A stretch of DNA of 64,000 nt. Origin: Rhizobium leguminosarum (GTDB lineage: Bacteria > Pseudomonadota > Alphaproteobacteria > Rhizobiales > Rhizobiaceae). Below the pieces are notes generated by a model that saw only the letters and a list, made by a program, of their open reading frames with translations, had not been told where the DNA came from and ran no database searches. How positions within the stretch are numbered: the first letter of the stretch is position 1; every line of letters begins with the position of its first letter. The position numbers and the translations under genes are program-made. The DNA lies in the NCBI RefSeq assembly GCF_001652265.1, contig NZ_LWBS01000327.1, positions 208,026 to 272,025 on the forward strand. The letters are read 5' to 3'. This document shows positions 53,999 to 63,662 of this stretch, piece after piece.

Positions 53999-54861
53999 CC
54001 ATGACCAGTTCCGAAATCACCTCTGGCCGACTTTCCGGAACCCGGTTTGGCTATCGCTTCAACATCGTCGGCGCGATCGGCTTCACCGTCATCTTCTTAT
54101 GGGCGCTCGTCGCGATCTTCGCGCCATGGGTCATTCCCTACCCCGTCGGCGAGATCATCGATCTCGACTATTTCGGCCCAATGAGCCGGGAACTCTGGCT
54201 CGGCTCCGATTATCTCGGCCGAGACATGCTCTCGCGGATTCTAATGGGCGCGCGCTACACGGTCGGCATCTCGCTCGCCGCGGTCACGATCGCATGCTTC
54301 AGCGGCGTTGTGCTCGGCATGATCGCAGCGGCAGTCGGCGGCTGGCTGGACACGATCCTCAGCCGCTTCCTCGACGCCCTCAACTCCATCCCGAGCAAGC
54401 TGTTCGGACTGGTGGTCGTGGCCGCCGTCGGCTCCTCGGTCCCGGTTCTGATCATGACGCTGTCGGTGATCTACATCCCCGGCGCTTACCGTTTCGCTCG
54501 GGCGCTCGCGGTCAACATCAATGCGATGGATTTCATCACGGTCGCGCGCATCCGCGGGGAAAGCACCCTCTATCTTATTCGCTCGGAAATCCTGCCCAAT
54601 ATCGTCGGGCCGGTGCTTGCCGATCTCGGCATCCGCTTCGTCTTCATCGTTCTGCTGCTCTCCGGGCTTTCCTTCCTCGGCCTTGGCGTCCAGCCGCCCT
54701 ATGCCGATTGGGGTGCGCTCGTGCGCGAGAATATCGGCGGCCTGCCGTTTGGTGCGCCGGCGGTGATGTTTCCCTCGCTGGCCATCGCCAGCCTGACGAT
54801 CAGCGTCAACCTGCTGATCGACAACCTGCCGCAGAAAATCCGCGACCGGAGTGTGTCATGA
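53995..54861 (+). CDS. Dipeptide-type ABC permease (DppC-like)
   Basis: A 288-residue permease of the DppC type, with an N-terminal helix 'IVGAIGFTVIFLWALVAIFA', a periplasmic loop containing 'LWLGSDYLGRDMLSRILMGA' (a strong DppC hallmark), and the EAA loop 'FITVARIRGESTLYLIRSEI'. It pairs with the DppB-like subunit. Both its ends overlap neighbours by 4 bp, so the three genes are translationally coupled. Confidence 0.93.
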   Translation: MTMTSSEITSGRLSGTRFGYRFNIVGAIGFTVIFLWALVAIFAPWVIPYPVGEIIDLDYFGPMSRELWLGSDYLGRDMLSRILMGARYTVGISLAAVTIACFSGVVLGMIAAAVGGWLDTILSRFLDALNSIPSKLFGLVVVAAVGSSVPVLIMTLSVIYIPGAYRFARALAVNINAMDFITVARIRGESTLYLIRSEILPNIVGPVLADLGIRFVFIVLLLSGLSFLGLGVQPPYADWGALVRENIGGLPFGAPAVMFPSLAIASLTISVNLLIDNLPQKIRDRSVS

Positions 54862-56513
54862 GCAATTTCATCGAAATCCGTGACCTGAAGGTCGAGGCCA
54901 CGACCGATTCCGGCCGACGTGTCGAAATCATCAAGGGTGTCAGCCTCGATGTTGCCGAGGGCGAGATTGTCGCGCTGATCGGCGAGAGCGGCTCAGGCAA
55001 AACTACCATCGCCCTGACCCTGATGGGCCACACCCGTGCGGGCTGTCGCATCTCCGGCGGCAGCGTTTCGGTCGGCGGCAAGGACATGGTCAGGCTCAGC
55101 GAGAAGCAGCGCGCCAAGGTTCGTGGCACCGAAGTCGCCTATGTCCCGCAATCGGCGGCTGCCGCCTTCAATCCCGCCACATCGATCATGGACCAAGTGA
55201 TCGAAATAACGCGTATTCACCAGCTGATGTCGCCGGACGAAGCGCGTGTCCGGGCAGTCGAGCTCTTCCGGGCGCTGTCCCTGCCGGAGCCCGAGACGAT
55301 CGGCAGCCGTTATCCGCACCAGGTTTCCGGCGGCCAGTTGCAGCGTCTTGCCGCCGCCATGGCGCTGATCGGCGACCCGACCCTCGTCATCTTCGACGAA
55401 CCGACGACGGCGCTCGACGTCACGACCCAGATCGAAGTGCTGCGGGCCTTCAAGTCGGTCATGAAGAAGGGCGGCATATCAGGCGTTTATGTCTCGCACG
55501 ACCTTGCCGTCGTCGCGCAGATCGCCGACCGCATCGTGGTGTTGAAAGGCGGAGAGACCCAGGAAACCGGCACCACCGAAGAGATCCTCAACAATGCCAA
55601 GCACCCCTATACCAGGGAGCTGCTCGCAGCCTTCGAACCGAAACCGCGGGGCGCGGCAGGCCCGGCCGAACCCGCGACCACTCCCCTGCTGAGCATCGAA
55701 GATCTCGTCGCGGGCTATGGACAGCGCCAGGCTGATGGCCTGCCGCTCGTTCGCGCGGTCGAGCACGTCAGCCTGAAGGTGGAAAAAGGCCGCAATCTCG
55801 GCATCATCGGCGAATCCGGTTGCGGCAAGTCGACGCTCGCCCGCACAATCGCCGGCATCCTGCCGGCCGCGGTCGGCAAGATCGTCTTCGACGGCACGGA
55901 ATTGCATCGCAACGCGCGCGAGCGCTCGCGTGATGAGTTGCGCGAGATGCAGATCGTCTTCCAATATGCCGATACCGCACTCAACCCGGCAAAATCGGTC
56001 GAGGACATCCTCGACAGGCCTCTGGTCTTTTACCACCGCATGGATCGAAAGGCACGGAACGCCCGGATCGATCAACTGCTCGACATGGTGCGCCTGCCCC
56101 GCAACCTTCGCCATCGCCGGCCGGGCGAACTCTCGGGCGGGCAGAAGCAGCGTGTCAACTTCGCGCGCGCACTCGCCGCCGATCCAAAGCTGATCCTCTG
56201 CGACGAGATTACCTCGGCACTCGACACGGTGGTCGCCGCCGCGGTCATCGACCTGCTCAAGGAATTGCAGCGCGAACTCGGCCTCTCCTACATCTTCATC
56301 AGCCACGACCTCTCGGTGGTGGAGGCAATCTGTGATGAGATCGTCGTGATGTATGGAGGCCGGAAGGTCGAGGAAATCACCTCCTCGACGGTGAAGGCGC
56401 CGCAACACCCCTATTCGCAACTGCTCTTCTCATCGGTGCCGACGCTCGATCCGGCCTGGCTCGACGGGCTCCAGCAGGATCCGGAACTGGTGCGGACCTA
56501 TTGCCGGCACTGA
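54858..56513 (+). CDS. Fused double ABC ATPase (DppD-DppF type)
   Basis: A 551-residue protein with two complete ATPase halves. First: Walker A 'GESGSGKTT', signature 'QVSGGQLQRLAAAMAL', Walker B 'LVIFDEPTTALDVTTQ'. Second (from ~275): Walker A 'GESGCGKST', signature 'LSGGQKQRVNFARALA', Walker B 'LILCDEITSALDTVVA'. They would energise the DppBC-like channel as one chain. The frame is open back to 54099 over the permease gene, but ATG 54858 overlaps its stop and starts the family sequence. Confidence 0.93.
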   Translation: MSNFIEIRDLKVEATTDSGRRVEIIKGVSLDVAEGEIVALIGESGSGKTTIALTLMGHTRAGCRISGGSVSVGGKDMVRLSEKQRAKVRGTEVAYVPQSAAAAFNPATSIMDQVIEITRIHQLMSPDEARVRAVELFRALSLPEPETIGSRYPHQVSGGQLQRLAAAMALIGDPTLVIFDEPTTALDVTTQIEVLRAFKSVMKKGGISGVYVSHDLAVVAQIADRIVVLKGGETQETGTTEEILNNAKHPYTRELLAAFEPKPRGAAGPAEPATTPLLSIEDLVAGYGQRQADGLPLVRAVEHVSLKVEKGRNLGIIGESGCGKSTLARTIAGILPAAVGKIVFDGTELHRNARERSRDELREMQIVFQYADTALNPAKSVEDILDRPLVFYHRMDRKARNARIDQLLDMVRLPRNLRHRRPGELSGGQKQRVNFARALAADPKLILCDEITSALDTVVAAAVIDLLKELQRELGLSYIFISHDLSVVEAICDEIVVMYGGRKVEEITSSTVKAPQHPYSQLLFSSVPTLDPAWLDGLQQDPELVRTYCRH

Positions 56514-56846
56514 GTGCCGGTCTCCTGCAGCTTGCCAGACACGGCGCGCACCCGGGCAGGTCATGTTGAAAAGCCTGGGCTTTACGGCAAGAGATCTGCA
56601 AGTGGCGGCGAACATGGCTTTGGAAAGCAAGCCCGAATTCCTGTCGCAAGTCCTTCCAACCAGTATGAAACTTACAATTATAGGGAGAACAACCTGCGAC
56701 AGAGAGAATCGGCATCTGCGCAGGACCGATTAGATCGGGGAGATACAGCTGGGTGAGGTCGGCCTGGAACCCTGAGAGATTGCGTTGCGGCCAAGGGGGA
56801 TGAAAGCACATGCAGTCGTGATACCGGCTGCGGTCCTTCTCGCCGG
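56514..56846. other. Non-coding gap between convergent genes, with a wide inverted repeat
   Basis: No gene is supported. CTGTCGCA (56641-56648) and TGCGACAG (56695-56702) form a perfect 8-bp inverted repeat with a 46-base interior that is AT-rich (AAACTTACAATTATAGG). It may be the shared terminator region of the ABC operon and the Lrp gene, or a remnant of an inserted element. Confidence 0.5.
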
Positions 56847-57323
56847 CTAATGCGGAAACAAGGTGGTCAGCGGCATGTGGGCCTTGATGATGGGCGACTT
56901 CAGGACGACGAAGCTGAAATATTTGTCGATGCCGACGTCCAGGTCGGTCAGCCGCTCCATGATCGTCTGGTATTCGTCTATCCCGGCGGTGACGAATTTC
57001 AGCATATAATCGTAGCCGCCCGAAACCAGATGGCATTCGATCACCTGGTCGACTTTCTCGATCGCCGCCAGGAAGCGGGCGAAGTCGATCTGCCGGTGGT
57101 TTTTTAGGGTGATCTCGGTGAACACCGTCAGCGTCTGCCCCAGTTTGCTGACGTTGATCTGGGCCGAATAGCCTTCGATATAGCCCTCCGACTGCAGCTT
57201 CTTCACCCGCATCAGGCAGGGGCTTGGCGAGAGATTGACCAGTTCGGCGAGTTCCACATTCGTGACGCGGCCATTCTTCTGCAGTTCGTAAAGGATTTTT
57301 ACGTCGATCCGGTCGAGTTTCAT
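56847..57323 (-). CDS. Lrp/AsnC-family transcriptional regulator
   Basis: A 158-residue Lrp-type protein: N-terminal HTH ('LDRIDVKILYELQKNGRVTN', 'LSPSPCLMRVKKLQSEGYIE') and a C-terminal RAM (ligand-binding) domain ('VIECHLVSGGYDYMLKFVTA'). It is divergent from the FAD-oxidase gene with a 216-bp promoter region between, and probably activates or represses it in response to an amino acid, as with DadR-like regulators. ATG 57323 is chosen; a GTG at 57338 would add five residues. Confidence 0.92.
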   Translation of the reverse strand: MKLDRIDVKILYELQKNGRVTNVELAELVNLSPSPCLMRVKKLQSEGYIEGYSAQINVSKLGQTLTVFTEITLKNHRQIDFARFLAAIEKVDQVIECHLVSGGYDYMLKFVTAGIDEYQTIMERLTDLDVGIDKYFSFVVLKSPIIKAHMPLTTLFPH

Positions 57324-57539
57324 CTCACACGCCCTCAATGACGCAGCAGATTATGCTGCTTGTTTCCCAGACCAACCTTAGCACATGACGTCGGCCTGTC
57401 GATCGCGTTGCGAGACAGGCCGAAGCACAAACCGCTGCTGGCATCCTCCCAACGCGGAATCTTCTGCTGCCACCAACCGATCTCCGGCAAAGCCGTGGCG
57501 TCGGATCCGCTACACTACGGTTAAAACGGAGACTCTCCC

Positions 57540-58865
57540 ATGCCCGCACCACTCAATCGCGTCGACACCACGCCGGAACTGCCTTCCACCGCTGATGTCG
57601 TGGTCATCGGCGGCGGCATCGTCGGCGTTTTTGCGGCCTATTATCTCACCCGGCGCGGATTGAAGGTGGCCCTCGTCGAGAAGGGGCTTATCGGCGCCGA
57701 ACAATCGAGCCGCAACTGGGGCTGGTGCCGGCAGCAGAACCGCGACGCCCGCGAATTGCCGATGTCGACGAAGAGCCTCGATCTGTGGGAGCGCTTCGCC
57801 GCTGAGACCGGTGAGGACACCGGCTTCCGTCGCTGCGGCCTCTTCTATCTCAGCAATAGCGACGCGGAACTGTCCGGTTGGGCGCGCTGGCGCGATTTCG
57901 CCCGCTCGGTCGGCGTCACGACACATATGCTGAGCAGCGCCGAGGCAACCGAACGCGGGCATGCCACCGGCACCTCGTGGAAAGGCGGGGTGTTTTCGCC
58001 GACCGACGGCACCGCCGACCCGGCGAGCGCTGCGCCGGCCGTCGCGCGTGCGATCCTGAAACTCGGCGGCACGGTGCATCAGTCCTGTGCTGCCCGCGGC
58101 CTCGACATCGAAGGCGGCAGGCTCTCGGGCGTCGTCACCGAGCATGGCACCATCCGCACGAAAATCGCGATCCTCGCCGGTGGCGCCTGGGCCTCCTCCT
58201 TCTGCCGCCAGCTCGGCATTCGATTTCCGCAAGCCTCGATCCGCTCCTCGATCCTCTCCGTATCTCCAGGCGCAAGCAGCCTGCCGGATGCGCTGCATAC
58301 ATCCGCCGTGTCGGTAACGCGACGCCGCGATGGTGGCCACACGCTGGCAATCAGCGGCCGCGCCCGTGTCGATCTGACCCCGCAGCAGTTCCGCTTCGCG
58401 CGGCAGTTCCTGCCGATGTTCGCCCGGCGCTGGCGCAGTCTCGCACCCGGTGGGTTGGAGGGCTTTCGCTCCGGCCACGAGTCTCTGGCCCGCTGGCGGC
58501 TCGACAGGCCGACGCCGATGGAACGCATGCGCATCCTCGATCCGACCGTCAACAAGGCCACCATTGCCCTCACCCATGCGCGGGCGCTCGAGCTTCTGCC
58601 TGCTTTGAAGAAAACCGCCATCAGCGCGACCTGGGCAGGCTATATCGACAGCACGCCCGACGGCGTGCCGGGGATCGGCGAGATCGCCACCTTGCCGGGT
58701 TTCATCCTCGCTGCCGGCTTCAGCGGCCACGGCTTCGGCATCGGGCCAGGCGCCGGTCATCTGATCGCCGATATCATCACAGGCGATGAGCCGATCGTTG
58801 ATCCCAGGCCCTACCACCCCGAGCGCTTCGGGACATCCGCCTGGGGCAAAGTGGCTGATTTCTAG
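57540..58865 (+). CDS. FAD-dependent oxidoreductase (D-amino acid/glycine oxidase family)
   Basis: A 441-residue DAO-family flavoprotein: FAD loop 'VVVIGGGIVGVFAAYYLTRR', 'VALVEKGLIGAEQSSRNWGW' and C-terminal 'FILAAGFSGHGFGIGPGAGH'. The SSRNWGWCRQQ segment is characteristic of one DadA-like subgroup. It deaminates an amino acid or amine to a keto compound. The linked Lrp regulator and the peptide-type ABC system suggest use of an amino compound as carbon/nitrogen source. It is the second DAO-family enzyme of the window, clearly diverged from 39408. Confidence 0.9.
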   Translation: MPAPLNRVDTTPELPSTADVVVIGGGIVGVFAAYYLTRRGLKVALVEKGLIGAEQSSRNWGWCRQQNRDARELPMSTKSLDLWERFAAETGEDTGFRRCGLFYLSNSDAELSGWARWRDFARSVGVTTHMLSSAEATERGHATGTSWKGGVFSPTDGTADPASAAPAVARAILKLGGTVHQSCAARGLDIEGGRLSGVVTEHGTIRTKIAILAGGAWASSFCRQLGIRFPQASIRSSILSVSPGASSLPDALHTSAVSVTRRRDGGHTLAISGRARVDLTPQQFRFARQFLPMFARRWRSLAPGGLEGFRSGHESLARWRLDRPTPMERMRILDPTVNKATIALTHARALELLPALKKTAISATWAGYIDSTPDGVPGIGEIATLPGFILAAGFSGHGFGIGPGAGHLIADIITGDEPIVDPRPYHPERFGTSAWGKVADF

Positions 58866-58976
58866 GGAGCAGTCGGCCTTTGCGCAATGTCGGCAACGCG
58901 CATCGGCACGGCTTGGTACCAGCCACATGAGCTGATGCATCACGTTTCGATTGGCACGATCACGACAAATCGGCGA

Positions 58977-59828
58977 TCAGAGGAAGAGTGATCGCTTCGG
59001 TTCCTCACCGGCATCATTGGCAATCAAAGCGTGCAATGCTGCCGCCACAGGTGTGCCGAGGTCGGCGAGATCGCGTACTGTGCTCATGTGATTGCCCTCT
59101 GCGACCTGCGATGCCCGCACGTCAAGCCCTTGGGCGGCAAGGATGTCCCTGAAAGCATTCGCCTGGATTTTGAATGGACCGGTTTCCCGTTCGCCGGTCA
59201 TGATAGCGACACGCGTTACAGGATCGTGCTCGTGGCGCATGGGCGTAAACCGTCGCACCTCCTCGTCGCTCAAGGCAATCTCGTCCCGCAGGAAAGACGT
59301 CTGCAGGGGTTCGAGATCGTATAGCCCGCCAAGCAGGAAAGCAGCACCTACGCCCGAAGGCGCTGGCGAGCGATGGAAGAGAAAGGTTGCAAGATGTGCA
59401 CCGGCGGAGTGGCCGCTGACGGAGAACCGCTTTGACGTGGCGCCAAAACGATCGGCATGCGCCAGCAGGAATGCCTTGGCTTTCAGGACCTGATCAATCA
59501 GGACGTCCATTCTCGCCGTGGGCATCAAGGAGTAATCGACGATAGCTGCGACCGCGCCGGCGCCGGTAATGGTCTCAGCGATGCAGGAATAATCCTCCTT
59601 GGAAAACATCCGCCAATAGCCGCCATGGATGAACATGTGGATCGGCAAGTCCGAGCCGGCACTATTTGGCAGGAAGATATCGAGCGTCTCGCCCGGCCCA
59701 GTCCCGTAGGCGATGTTGGCCTCCATGGCGACAGTGCGCCGCGTCGCAAGGCTGCGGGCACGGATATCGCCAACGATCTCGTCGAAATCTGAGACGTGGT
59801 CACGAATGCGGAACGGGTCGGCGGCCAC
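58977..59828 (-). CDS. Alpha/beta hydrolase (kynurenine-formamidase/esterase-like)
   Basis: A 283-residue serine hydrolase: oxyanion strand 'IHMFIHGGYWRMFSKEDY' (HGGYW), nucleophile in 'FSVSGHSAGAHLATFLF' (GHSAG), and His in 'EGNHMSTVRDLADL'. The Asp of the triad is probably in the 'MTGERETGPF' area but is not certain. The HGGYW motif is common to bacterial BD-FAE-type esterases and formamidases. It is the last gene of a leftward run with the ALDH, Fe-ADH and Ldh2 genes, only 11 bp after the ALDH stop. Confidence 0.85.
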   Translation of the reverse strand: MAADPFRIRDHVSDFDEIVGDIRARSLATRRTVAMEANIAYGTGPGETLDIFLPNSAGSDLPIHMFIHGGYWRMFSKEDYSCIAETITGAGAVAAIVDYSLMPTARMDVLIDQVLKAKAFLLAHADRFGATSKRFSVSGHSAGAHLATFLFHRSPAPSGVGAAFLLGGLYDLEPLQTSFLRDEIALSDEEVRRFTPMRHEHDPVTRVAIMTGERETGPFKIQANAFRDILAAQGLDVRASQVAEGNHMSTVRDLADLGTPVAAALHALIANDAGEEPKRSLFL

Positions 59829-59839
59829 AGGTTCCTCCC

Positions 59840-61327
59840 TTAGAAACTTGTCGCAATGTACTTGGCTTCCATGAACTCCGCGATACCGTGATGCTGCCCT
59901 CCTTCACGTCCAAGGCCGCTCTGTTTCACACCGCCAAAGGGGGCAGCGGGATCGGAGACCAGTCCACGATTAAGCGCAATCATGCCCGCCTCGACCTTGG
60001 AGGCGACCCGCATGCCGCGGCCAATGTCGCGGGTATAAATGTAGGCGGCGAGGCCATATTCCGTCGCGTTGGCGGCAGCGATGACCTCGGCCTCGGTCTC
60101 GAAACGGTAGAGAGGCGCGACGGGACCGAAGATCTCCTCGCAGCCCATGTCGGAAGCCGGGGGAACATCGACAAGCACCGTCGGCGGATAAAAAAAGCCG
60201 CGCCCTGCCAATGTTCGTCCGCCGCAAAGGGCGCGCGCGCCGCGCGAAATGGCGTCCACGACCAGGCGCTCGATCTTCTCCACCGCCTTGCGCGTGATCA
60301 TCGGACCGCATTCCGTATCCAGACCCACACCCGGGCCAACCCTAAGGGCGGCCATGCGTCGGGTGAATTTTTCCGCGAAGGCATCATGGATGTCAGACTG
60401 GACATAAATGCGGTTTGCAGCCGTGCAGGCCTCACCCGCATTGCGCATTTTCGCGATCATCAGACCTTCGATCGCCGCGTCAATGTCCGCATCGTCGAAA
60501 ACGATGAATGGCGCGTTGCCGCCGAGTTCCATGGAACAGGAGATGACATTTTTCGCCGCTTCCGCCAGTAGCGTGCGGCCGACGCCCGTCGAACCTGTGA
60601 AGGAAAGTTTTCGCACGCGCGGGTCGCCCAGCATGGCGGCGATGACGGGGCCCGGCGTCGATGTTGTCATCACGTTGACGACGCCCGGCGGCACGCCAGC
60701 CTCCTCGTAGAGAGCCGCAAGCGCATAGGCCGTCAGCGGCGTCTCGCTCGCCGGCTTCAGGATGACGGTGCAGCCCGCGGCAAGGGCAGGCGCGATCTTG
60801 CGGGTCGCCATCGCGGCCGGGAAATTCCACGGGGTGATGAGAACGCAGATGCCGATAGGCTGGTAGTCGACGACGATGCGGTTTCCACCGGCCGGGGCAA
60901 TGCCGAACTCTCCGGAGATGCGCACCGCCTCCTCGGCATTCCACCGAAAGAACTCTGCCGCATAGGCGACCTCGCCGCGCGCGTCGCGCAACGCCTTCCC
61001 GTTCTCGAGCGAAATGAGCCCGGCAAGCATTTCGGAGCGCTCCACCATAAGTTCGAAGCAGCGGCGCAGGATCTCGGAGCGCTTTCTCGGCGGCATCTCG
61101 CGCCAGCCTTCCGCCGCGCTTGCGGCAGCCTCCACGGCCGCCGCCGCATCCGCGACAGTGGCATCGGGCACGACGGCAATGACCGCCTCGGTCGAGGGGT
61201 CGATCACCTCGATCCGGCCCTCGCCAGCCGCCGGCCTCCAGGTGCCGCCGATATAGAGGCCGCGGGAGAACGAGCTGAGCCCGAAGGTATCATGGTCTGG
61301 GTGCGAAGAATGCTGGTTGACGTTCAT
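59840..61327 (-). CDS. NAD-dependent aldehyde dehydrogenase (succinate-semialdehyde type)
   Basis: A 495-residue ALDH: 'ENGKALRDARGEVAYAAEFF', 'TPWNFPAAMATRKIAPALAA', catalytic Glu in 'MELGGNAPFIVFDDADID' and Cys in 'NAGEACTAANRIYV'. It closely resembles the GabD type and the 29580 copy in pattern. ATG 61327 is the family start. It is downstream of the iron-containing ADH, which could make its aldehyde substrate, so the two would form an alcohol-to-acid route. Confidence 0.92.
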   Translation of the reverse strand: MNVNQHSSHPDHDTFGLSSFSRGLYIGGTWRPAAGEGRIEVIDPSTEAVIAVVPDATVADAAAAVEAAASAAEGWREMPPRKRSEILRRCFELMVERSEMLAGLISLENGKALRDARGEVAYAAEFFRWNAEEAVRISGEFGIAPAGGNRIVVDYQPIGICVLITPWNFPAAMATRKIAPALAAGCTVILKPASETPLTAYALAALYEEAGVPPGVVNVMTTSTPGPVIAAMLGDPRVRKLSFTGSTGVGRTLLAEAAKNVISCSMELGGNAPFIVFDDADIDAAIEGLMIAKMRNAGEACTAANRIYVQSDIHDAFAEKFTRRMAALRVGPGVGLDTECGPMITRKAVEKIERLVVDAISRGARALCGGRTLAGRGFFYPPTVLVDVPPASDMGCEEIFGPVAPLYRFETEAEVIAAANATEYGLAAYIYTRDIGRGMRVASKVEAGMIALNRGLVSDPAAPFGGVKQSGLGREGGQHHGIAEFMEAKYIATSF

Positions 61328-61340
61328 GATGATTTCCAAG

Positions 61341-62570
61341 TCAGAGGGCGGAAGCGGCCAGATCGCCGTCAAAGGCGGCCCGCACCAGGCCACGCATGGC
61401 GGCTGCATCGAAGGAGCGGGGATTATTCTTGATCAGCCGGCCGATGCCGAGCGCCTGCTCTGCGGCCCAGTCGATCCGGTCTTCCGGCAGGCCGAGGCTG
61501 GCGAGCGTCGGAGCGATGCCAATCGCGGCAAAGAGGCGGCAGACCTCGCCGATCGCGGCATCGGCAACCGTTTCGTCGTCCTCCGCTCCGGTCGGATCGA
61601 GGCCGAGCGCCCTACCGACAATGGCGATGTCCGTGCCCGCGACGCGGCGATTATATGTCATCACATACGGCAGCATGGTCGCAACCCCGAGGCCGTGCGG
61701 CGTATGGGTCAAGGCACCGACCGGATATTGCACGGCATGGGCCGCAGCGGTGCCCGCCGTTCCGAAGGCGCAGCCGGCTGCGAGCGCACCCATCATCACA
61801 TCGGCGCGCGCATCGATGTCGGCGCCGTCGACGAAGGCCTTTTCCAAGCTCCGGCTGAGGAGCCGGATGGCATGCAATGCGAACTGGTCGGATAGATCGC
61901 TCTTGCCGATGAAGACATGCTGCTGCGCGAGTTCAGGATCGCCGGGGCGGCGCATGGCCGTGAAGGCTTCGATGGCATGCGTCAACGCATCCGCACCGGC
62001 AATCGCCGTGAGCCCAGGCGGGCAGGATAAGGTCAGTTCCGGGTCGCAGATCGCCGCTGCGGCGATGAGATATGGGCTGGAAATGCCAACCTTCACGATA
62101 CGATCGGGATCGGAAACAACCGCAACCGGCGTCACCTCGGAGCCTGTCCCTGCCGTCGTCGGCACTGCGATGACCGGCAGGACGGGCGCCGGCACCTTGA
62201 ACTCACCGTAATAATCGGCGAGCGCGCCGCCGTGAGCGAGCAGGAGCGAAGCGCATTTGGCCATGTCGAGACAGCTGCCTCCACCGATGCCGATCACCAT
62301 ATCGGGCTCAAAGCCGCGCGAGGCTTCAACGCAAACCGCGACCGTATCTTGCGGCACGTCCGGCAGCGTCTGGTCATACACCAGGACGACGATGCCGGCC
62401 GCTTCAAGCGCGGCGATCATTTCCGCGAAGACGGGTGTTGCGGCAAAACGCGCATCCGTGCAGACGAGTGCGCGCCGGCCGGTCCTTTTGGCAACGCTCG
62501 CGAGCGCGTGGCGCTGGCCGACGCCAAACAAGATTTCCCGCGGCAACCTCAAGGCGGCAAACAGGCTCAT
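61341..62570 (-). CDS. Iron-containing alcohol dehydrogenase
   Basis: A 409-residue group III ADH: NAD-binding 'VIGIGGGSCLDMAK', 'VPTTAGTGSEVTPVAV', metal ligands in 'GADALTHAIEAFTAMRRPG' (Asp, His) and 'GALTHTPHGLGVATML' (His pair). It oxidises an alcohol such as a hydroxyacid or diol to an aldehyde. Its ATG overlaps the stop of the Ldh2 gene (ATGA), so translation is coupled. The ALDH gene follows 13 bp downstream. Confidence 0.92.
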   Translation of the reverse strand: MSLFAALRLPREILFGVGQRHALASVAKRTGRRALVCTDARFAATPVFAEMIAALEAAGIVVLVYDQTLPDVPQDTVAVCVEASRGFEPDMVIGIGGGSCLDMAKCASLLLAHGGALADYYGEFKVPAPVLPVIAVPTTAGTGSEVTPVAVVSDPDRIVKVGISSPYLIAAAAICDPELTLSCPPGLTAIAGADALTHAIEAFTAMRRPGDPELAQQHVFIGKSDLSDQFALHAIRLLSRSLEKAFVDGADIDARADVMMGALAAGCAFGTAGTAAAHAVQYPVGALTHTPHGLGVATMLPYVMTYNRRVAGTDIAIVGRALGLDPTGAEDDETVADAAIGEVCRLFAAIGIAPTLASLGLPEDRIDWAAEQALGIGRLIKNNPRSFDAAAMRGLVRAAFDGDLAASAL

Positions 62571-63601
62571 GATCTTTGTCCCTCGAAGGCCAGAATGCGC
62601 GGGCGCGAAAGCCCGTTGAGGTCTTCCCAGAGGCGCTGGTCGATCTCGAACCCGTTGCGGCTTGCCGCCGCTCGCCGCCCACGGGCACGATCGCCCGGGA
62701 TGAGAACCGGTTCGCCGGCGCTGGCGGGTGGTGAAGCGCGCACGGCATCGAGATAGGTCGACAGCCGCTCCGGCAGTCCCGGCGCCAAACTGGGCTCGAT
62801 CAAGATGAAGACGTCGCCCTTGTTGCACGGCGACTGGCTGTCGAGCGTGCCGCGCGCATCCGGCGCGAGCGCCGAGCCGGCAAGAGCTGCCACCAGCAGC
62901 TCCAAAGCGATGCCGAGGCCGTAGCCCTTCGCGTCGCCGAAGGGCGCAATCGCGCCGGCCTTCGCACGCCCCGGATCGGTCGTCGGGTTACCGGCCGCAT
63001 CGCGCGCCCATCCCTCGGGAATGGGCCTGCCGGTCGCCGCGTGATGATGGATCCTGCCCATCGGCACAAGGCTGGTGGCGAGGTCGAGCACGAGCGGTTC
63101 CTCGGCCGTTGGCACGGCGATGGCGATGGGGTTGGTGCCGAGCATGGCCCGGGTGCCGCCGAAGGGATGAACCAGCGCCTCGCTCGACGAGAGCGCGATG
63201 CCGACGAAACCCATTGCGGCGATGGCCTCCACATAATGCGCGAGCATGCCGAGATGGTTGGCATTGCGCACGGCGACAAGACCGATACCAAGATCCGGAA
63301 TGTGAGGCGCCAGCCGCTCGATCGCGGCCATTGCGACGACGGGCCCAAACCCCGACGAACCCTCCACCTCCAGCACCGCATCCGCGCGCCAGCGCTGCGT
63401 GCCCTTCGTCTGCGGGTCAATGACACCGCGATCGATCCGCTCGACCAGCCGCGGAAGCCGGTACAGGCCATGCGAGGGGTGCCCCTTCATCTCGGCCGTC
63501 ACCAGGACGCGAGCTTGCAGAGCCGCATGGTCGCGCGGTGCGCCATGCTCTTCCAGCAGGCGGGTGGCAAGTGCAAGCGCTGAGGCTTCAGATATGCGCA
63601 T
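62567..63601 (-). CDS. Malate/L-lactate dehydrogenase (Ldh2 family)
   Basis: A 344-residue Ldh2-type NAD(P)-dependent oxidoreductase: 'EMKGHPSHGLYRLPRLVERI' (catalytic His), 'NANHLGMLAHYVEAIAAMGF' and 'KGYGLGIALELLVAALAGSA'. Members reduce or oxidise 2-ketoacids such as sulfolactate, ureidoglycolate or delta-1-piperideine-2-carboxylate. GGGAGG lies before the start. It is the first gene of the leftward operon and its promoter region abuts the IS1380-type element end. Confidence 0.88.
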   Translation of the reverse strand: MRISEASALALATRLLEEHGAPRDHAALQARVLVTAEMKGHPSHGLYRLPRLVERIDRGVIDPQTKGTQRWRADAVLEVEGSSGFGPVVAMAAIERLAPHIPDLGIGLVAVRNANHLGMLAHYVEAIAAMGFVGIALSSSEALVHPFGGTRAMLGTNPIAIAVPTAEEPLVLDLATSLVPMGRIHHHAATGRPIPEGWARDAAGNPTTDPGRAKAGAIAPFGDAKGYGLGIALELLVAALAGSALAPDARGTLDSQSPCNKGDVFILIEPSLAPGLPERLSTYLDAVRASPPASAGEPVLIPGDRARGRRAAASRNGFEIDQRLWEDLNGLSRPRILAFEGQRS

Positions 63602-63622
63602 GATTTTTCCTCCCTATATTAA

Positions 63623-63640
63623 ATCGTATAGGATATAGGA
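63623..63640 (-). promoter_or_regulatory. Promoter/operator-like repeats before the Ldh2 operon
   Basis: An imperfect palindrome ATCGTATAGGAT (63623-63634) overlaps a tandem TATAGGA TATAGGA (63627-63640). On the complement it gives TATA-rich -10-like sequences ahead of the GGGAGG ribosome site. It could be a GntR-type operator for the Ldh2 operon, but no regulator is linked. Confidence 0.35.
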
Positions 63641-63662
63641 TTGTCTTGGCCGCAGCATCGTG

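Noticed and set aside
54099..54857. Upstream extension of the double ABC ATPase
   Set aside because: It overlaps the DppC-like permease in another frame, is Arg/Pro-rich nonsense, and the ATG at 54858 overlapping the permease stop explains the start.
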